From contig CAJWLW010000062.1 of the NCBI GenBank assembly GCA_913042885.1, positions 1 through 19,642 on the forward strand: a DNA stretch of 19,642 nt. The letters run 5' to 3'. The notes beneath the pieces are model-generated. The model was not told the origin of the DNA and did no database searches. It saw nothing but the letters and a program-made list of their open reading frames with translations. The position numbers were made by a program, and so were the translations under genes. This document shows, piece after piece, positions 15,781-19,642 of the stretch; within the stretch, counting starts at the first letter, position 1, and each line of letters starts with the position of its first letter. The DNA comes from an uncultured Lentisphaeria bacterium (GTDB lineage Bacteria; Verrucomicrobiota; Lentisphaeria; JABSQK01; CAJWLW01).

Positions 15781-17142
15781 TTGACCGCTGCTGATCAACC
15801 GTTAAAATTCCTTGCCGTCGACGAACGTTGGATCGCCGAGACCGCCTGCATCCGGCGACGCATCCATCCGCCGCGGATCCATCCGCAGCCGGTGCTGATC
15901 GTTGACCGTCCCTGGGAGGCGCTTGGTGTTATCCTTTACGGCACGGTGCATCGCGAAGCCTCTGACGGTGCCTTGCGAATGTGGTACCTGGCCATTGACG
16001 CCGACGATCATCCCCGCCTGTGCTACGCCACCAGCAGCAACGGTGTGGATTGGCAGAAGCCGGAGCTCGGCCTCTGCGAATTCCGTGACAGCATGGCGAA
16101 CAACATCGTCTTTGATCCGCCCGGCAGGATGGACGGCGCCAACATCATCATCGACTCCGACGACAGTACAGCTCCATACAAGCTGGTGTGCCATCTGGTG
16201 ACAGATGGCAAGGAAGCGTTATGGGGAGCGGTTTCGCGCGACGGCCTGACATGGGAGATGCAGCCCGAGCCGATCGGCGGCGGGTTCAGTGATCGGCAGC
16301 AAGCGATGACCTTCCCGGACAATGGCGAGCTTGTTGTCCTGTGCCGGGCGCCGGGAATGTTCGACACCTATGCCGAACGCGCCGTTTACCGGATAACCAG
16401 CCGGGACTTCAAGACCTGGTCGACGCCGGAGCTGGTGTTCAAGTCCGCACTGGATGATCCGCTGCACATGGAATGCTACAGCATGACCGGCTTCCGCTGG
16501 GCGTCCGTGTATTTGGGCGTCTGCGAGCGCATGCATGTGGCGCCGGATGTGGTTGACTGCGAGCTGGTCGTCAGTTATGACGGTCAGCAATGGCAGCGAA
16601 TCCAGCCGCGCACCACTTTTCTGGAGCTCGGTCCGCCGGGGTCATGGTACAGCGACTGGATCTGCACATCGTCGAATCCACCGATTTCCCAGGATGGTGT
16701 GCTCTGGTGGTTTCTGTCCGGGCGCACGGGTTGCCACGACACGTCGGCGCCGCTCAATCTCCGGGCGATCGGCGTTGCCACCAGCCGTATCGACGGGTTT
16801 GCTTCGCTGACGGCTACCGAGCAGGGCGGCTGGATTCGCACCCGTGCGTTCACCTGGCCGGGTGGTGAGCTGGCTGTCAACGCCGATACACGGCGCAGCA
16901 TGAGTATGGATCCACGTTTTTTTTCCGGCAGCATCCGCGTTGAAGTCCTGGACGAAGCGGGTGTGCCGACAGCGGGTTTTAGTCGCGACGATTGCGAGCC
17001 GTTCACCGGCGACACCAACGGTGAATGCCGGGTGGTGAAGTGGCGCGGCGGCAAGCGTCTGTCTGAGTTGGCGGGCCGCTCCGTTTCATTCGTCTTCATC
17101 CTCGAGAGCGCCAACCTCTATGCTTTTGAGTCCATGCAGTAG
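15781..17142 (+). CDS. GH32/GH43-like five-bladed propeller glycosidase family protein
   Basis: A 453-residue protein with the repeated strand pattern of the five-bladed beta-propeller glycosidases. ALRMWYLAID (64-73) and LCYATSSNGVDWQKPELGLC (80-99), then NNIVF, GAVSRDGLTWEM, RITSRDFKTWSTP and VSYDGQQWQRI, are the S-x-D-G-x-x-W blade motifs shared by the GH32 N-terminal domain, sialidases and related planctomycete/Lentisphaerota proteins. The last roughly 90 residues (FFSGSIRVEVLDEAGVPTAG, then VVKWRGGKRLSELAGRSVSF) are a small beta-sandwich found at the end of these proteins. Acidic residues are present in the blades, but I cannot place the canonical NDPN triad, so the substrate and even hydrolase activity are open. 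No signal peptide is seen. The GH95-like gene follows after 126 bases on the same strand and may be co-transcribed. Confidence 0.85.
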   Translation: MTAADQPLKFLAVDERWIAETACIRRRIHPPRIHPQPVLIVDRPWEALGVILYGTVHREASDGALRMWYLAIDADDHPRLCYATSSNGVDWQKPELGLCEFRDSMANNIVFDPPGRMDGANIIIDSDDSTAPYKLVCHLVTDGKEALWGAVSRDGLTWEMQPEPIGGGFSDRQQAMTFPDNGELVVLCRAPGMFDTYAERAVYRITSRDFKTWSTPELVFKSALDDPLHMECYSMTGFRWASVYLGVCERMHVAPDVVDCELVVSYDGQQWQRIQPRTTFLELGPPGSWYSDWICTSSNPPISQDGVLWWFLSGRTGCHDTSAPLNLRAIGVATSRIDGFASLTATEQGGWIRTRAFTWPGGELAVNADTRRSMSMDPRFFSGSIRVEVLDEAGVPTAGFSRDDCEPFTGDTNGECRVVKWRGGKRLSELAGRSVSFVFILESANLYAFESMQ

Positions 17143-17253
17143 AGCGGATTTCTACGTCAGTTTGTTTATATTCACCGTTTTTATCGTGGCTTTAATCAGA
17201 TGATGGCTTTTGGAATGGTCTTGTTTCTGAACGACAGGTAGATTATACGGCTC

Positions 17254-17258
17254 AAGGA
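17254..17258 (+). promoter_or_regulatory. Ribosome binding site favouring the GTG start at 17269
   Basis: AAGGA lies ten bases before GTG 17269. The in-frame ATG at 17308 has no recognisable site, and the ATG at 17258 runs into a stop after three codons. Confidence 0.5.
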
Positions 17259-17268
17259 TGAACCCATA

Positions 17269-19642
17269 GTGAAAGACGTCAAATCACCAAGCCACCATTC
17301 GAATTGCATGACTGCCATCCCGCCAGACCTGCTCAAGCGCTTGTTGCGCCGGCATGATTTGATTTACGAACGCGTCCCGCTCGAGTGGACGGACGGTCTG
17401 CCGCTTGCCAATGGCAACATGGGCGCAGTCATCTGGGGCGATGGCCGGCCACTGTGCCTGACGCTGGATCACTATGGTGTATGGGAGACCCGCACACCAT
17501 GGCCGGGTGATGATCCGGAGTTCAATTATCGCAACCTTCGCCGTCTTTTCGAGGCGGGGCGTATCGAGGAAATGGAAGCGATCGCGCTGCGCCGCCGGAA
17601 CCAGCGCTTTACTGATGAGCCACCGCCGCATCCGTCACGCTTGTCGCTCGGTCGACTCGAACTGCAGTGGCCGCAGCCGACGAAAGCGTACGACGCCCGC
17701 CTCGATCTCCTGCGCGCACGAGCCTCGGGTACTCTGAAGTTTGGCGCCGGCAAGGCGACGTTTTCATGCATCGTCGATTCCACGAGCGATATGCTGCAGC
17801 TCGATATTCGCTGCGATTCGAGCGTACCGCTGCCGGAGGTCAGGCTGCGGCCGGCGGCGACCGACGCGTTCAGCCGCAAGCATTTTCGCTCGTGGAAATA
17901 CCCGGCACCGAAAATCACCCAGACCGAGGGGCGGCAGGTTTTGACCCGGCGCTATTCCGTTGGCAAAGCGTACAGCATCGTTGCCGAGGAACGCCGCAGC
18001 GCCGGACGCTTGAGGGTGTCACTGACGATTGTCACCGGCACTGACGTTGAGGCCACCACCGAGGAAGCGTTTCAGTTCCTTGCCGAGAGGCGACAACGGG
18101 GCGTCGGGAAAAGACGTCGCGAACATGAGGCGGACTGGCACCGGTTCTGGTCACGTTCAGCGATCAGCTTGCCCGAGAGCCATCTCGAAAATCTCTACTA
18201 CGTGGAGATGTACAAGCACTATTGTTCGTCGCGCCCCGGTCCCGGTCATATTCCGGTGACGCTGCAAGGCCTGTGGACCACCGATGGCGCCTGGCCGCCG
18301 TGGCGCGGTTCCTACACTACCGACATGAACACGCAGCAGAGCTATTGGCCGGTCTACACCTCGAACCATCTCGAGAGTGCTGAGCCGCTGTACGAGATGT
18401 ACTGGCGAAACCTGCCGATGCATCGGCAGATAGGCAGCTATTTTTACGGCAAGGAAATCGCGATCATAACCGGTGAGCACGGACCCGGCGGCGAGCCGTT
18501 TCCGGGTTTTTTCACGGACGAACACTCGCCCGGTGCCGGTGCGTGGACAGCACACCATTTCTGGCTGCACTGGCGGTATTCCCAGGACCGCAGGTTCCTG
18601 CGCGAACGTGCTTATCCATTCATGAAGGACATGGTGCAGGCGTACCTGCACATCATCGAGAAACGTTCCGACGGCAAATACCACATTCCGTTTACCGACA
18701 GTCCGGAATTCTATTGCGGCCGACCGAACAGCATGGGTGATGACAACAATTACGACCTGGCGCTTTTGCGCTTCCTGCTTGAGGCGCTGCTCGAGGCGCG
18801 GCAGGAGCTCAAGCTGCGCGAACCCGAGCGGGCGCACTGGGCGGAGGTGCTGCGTAACCTGACGTCCTGCGCCATCGTGCCGACCGGGCTGCATGAATAC
18901 GAAGTGCAGGGACTGTCGGTGCATGAGCCGGCGCCCGACTGGCGGCAGCGCCCTTGCCTGGCCATTCGTCCGGGCTTGCCGCTGCCGCACACCCACCGGC
19001 ATCACAGTCATCTTATCGGTATTTACCCGCTGGGCGTGATCGATCCGGAGCGGTCGGCGGCGGAGCGCCGTCTGGTTGAGGGCTGCCTGGATGACCTGGT
19101 GTTCAAGGGGCCGGGCGAGTGGGGGGCGTTCTCGTTTCCCTGGGCTGCGATGATTGCTGGTCGCGCCGGCAACGCCAGGATGGCGCATCGGTTTCTGCAA
19201 GCCTATCTCGATGGCTTTGTCATGCCGAATTCGTTCAACACCAACACCGACTATCAAAATATTGGCCTGGGTCCTCCGCGCGGCGTTGCGATGACGCTCG
19301 AGACCGGGTTTGCTGCTGCTGCTGCGGTGTTGGAGATGCTGTTGCAAAGCCACCACGATCTGATCCGTGTCTTTCCCACCATTCCCCCCACCTGGGGGGC
19401 GGCGCAGTTTTCGAACCTGCGCGCCGAAGGCGCCTTCATTGTCTCGGCGCGCCTGGTTGACTACCGGGTGTTGTTTGTCGAGATCGTCAGCGAAGCGGGC
19501 GGCATCTGCAGAGTCCGCAATCCTTTCGACGGCGACGTCACCCTTGCTGACCTGGATACCGGCAAGAGCCGTCCTTTGACCGGTGACCTTTTGACTTTTC
19601 GCACCCGTCGCGGCGGGCGCTACCGGCTGTCGGACAGGAAAG
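17269..19642 (+). CDS. GH95-like (alpha-L-fucosidase/galactosidase superfamily) protein, 3' end off the window
   Basis: The frame is open through 791 codons to the window edge; family members are usually about 750-850 residues, so only the tail is missing. The N-terminal beta domain has the signature LANGNMGAVIWG (46-57). The (alpha/alpha)6 barrel follows, with VTLQGLWT, TDMNTQQSYWPVYTSNHLES (351-370), DSPEFY (Glu480), HRHHSHLIGIYP (from 576) and VLEMLLQSHH. Compared with the GH95 enzyme AfcA (Asn421, Asn423, Glu566, Asp766), the aligned residues are Asp352, Asn354, Glu480 and Glu678 (in LETGF, where FQIDGNFG is usual). The spacing between the last two is almost the same (198 against 200). 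Two of four catalytic residues thus differ, so fucosidase activity should not be assumed. No signal peptide is visible. It probably shares a transcript with the GH32-like gene. Confidence 0.88.
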   Translation, partial: MKDVKSPSHHSNCMTAIPPDLLKRLLRRHDLIYERVPLEWTDGLPLANGNMGAVIWGDGRPLCLTLDHYGVWETRTPWPGDDPEFNYRNLRRLFEAGRIEEMEAIALRRRNQRFTDEPPPHPSRLSLGRLELQWPQPTKAYDARLDLLRARASGTLKFGAGKATFSCIVDSTSDMLQLDIRCDSSVPLPEVRLRPAATDAFSRKHFRSWKYPAPKITQTEGRQVLTRRYSVGKAYSIVAEERRSAGRLRVSLTIVTGTDVEATTEEAFQFLAERRQRGVGKRRREHEADWHRFWSRSAISLPESHLENLYYVEMYKHYCSSRPGPGHIPVTLQGLWTTDGAWPPWRGSYTTDMNTQQSYWPVYTSNHLESAEPLYEMYWRNLPMHRQIGSYFYGKEIAIITGEHGPGGEPFPGFFTDEHSPGAGAWTAHHFWLHWRYSQDRRFLRERAYPFMKDMVQAYLHIIEKRSDGKYHIPFTDSPEFYCGRPNSMGDDNNYDLALLRFLLEALLEARQELKLREPERAHWAEVLRNLTSCAIVPTGLHEYEVQGLSVHEPAPDWRQRPCLAIRPGLPLPHTHRHHSHLIGIYPLGVIDPERSAAERRLVEGCLDDLVFKGPGEWGAFSFPWAAMIAGRAGNARMAHRFLQAYLDGFVMPNSFNTNTDYQNIGLGPPRGVAMTLETGFAAAAAVLEMLLQSHHDLIRVFPTIPPTWGAAQFSNLRAEGAFIVSARLVDYRVLFVEIVSEAGGICRVRNPFDGDVTLADLDTGKSRPLTGDLLTFRTRRGGRYRLSDRK

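Noticed and set aside
19313..19327. A short GCT repeat as a possible phase-variable tract
   Set aside because: It is only four GCT units plus a GCG in a coding Ala stretch that aligns with the family; triplet changes would not shift the frame.
18157..19356. A 399-codon open frame on the minus strand
   Set aside because: It is antisense to the GH95-like gene, whose plus-strand frame carries clear family motifs; the minus product is His/Arg/Gln-rich with no domain.

Overview
The window reads as accessory, glycan-degrading DNA from a PVC-superphylum bacterium, most likely Lentisphaerota/Kiritimatiellota or a Phycisphaerae-type planctomycete. The main clue is the pseudopilin at the left edge: an FTLIELL signal followed by a hydrophobic helix, LLPAL, and an AK..AK.I.C.SNLKQ motif, the style of the very large pseudopilin families of those phyla. 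A second, decayed copy lies near 15.6 kb. GC content looks to be in the mid to high 50s by eye. The taxonomic placement is an inference; no rRNA or marker gene is present.

Layout. Bases 1-4587, minus strand: a GH78-type alpha-L-rhamnosidase-like enzyme, an aldo/keto reductase, and a frameshifted pseudopilin that runs off the left edge. Bases 4588-4810: a divergent intergenic region with two mirror-image copies of a leader of about 30 bp. Bases 4811-6199, plus: a secreted protein with a probable TIM-barrel hydrolase fold and a C-terminal jelly-roll module. Bases 6233-7396, minus: a DAO-family FAD oxidoreductase. Bases 7593-11720, plus: a 1086-residue protein with a CBM9-like domain and a heparinase II/III-like lyase part, then a TauE/SafE permease. 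Bases 11814-15186, minus: an exported seven-motif FG-GAP/ASPIC-UnbV protein whose end overlaps the start of a GH127-like (DUF1680) zinc-site glycosidase. Bases 15544-19642, plus: a pseudopilin relic, a GH32/GH43-like five-bladed propeller protein, and a GH95-like enzyme that is still open at the right edge.

Together the genes look like a catabolic locus for a complex glycan, possibly containing deoxyhexose (rhamnose or fucose), arabinofuranose and uronic acid; the family assignments suggest this but do not prove it. The carbohydrate enzymes other than the 4811 protein have no visible signal peptide, so the work may be done in the cytosol on imported oligosaccharides. The aldo/keto reductase and FAD oxidoreductase could process released sugars or their acids. 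No sulfatase, SusC/D pair, ABC or MFS importer, or DNA-binding regulator is visible.

The most notable points are substitutions at expected catalytic positions in the GH78-like (Asp to Cys) and GH95-like (Asn to Asp and Asp to Glu) enzymes, the mirrored leader sequences, and the broken and relic pseudopilins. I found no tRNA, rRNA, CRISPR array, insertion sequence or integrase.
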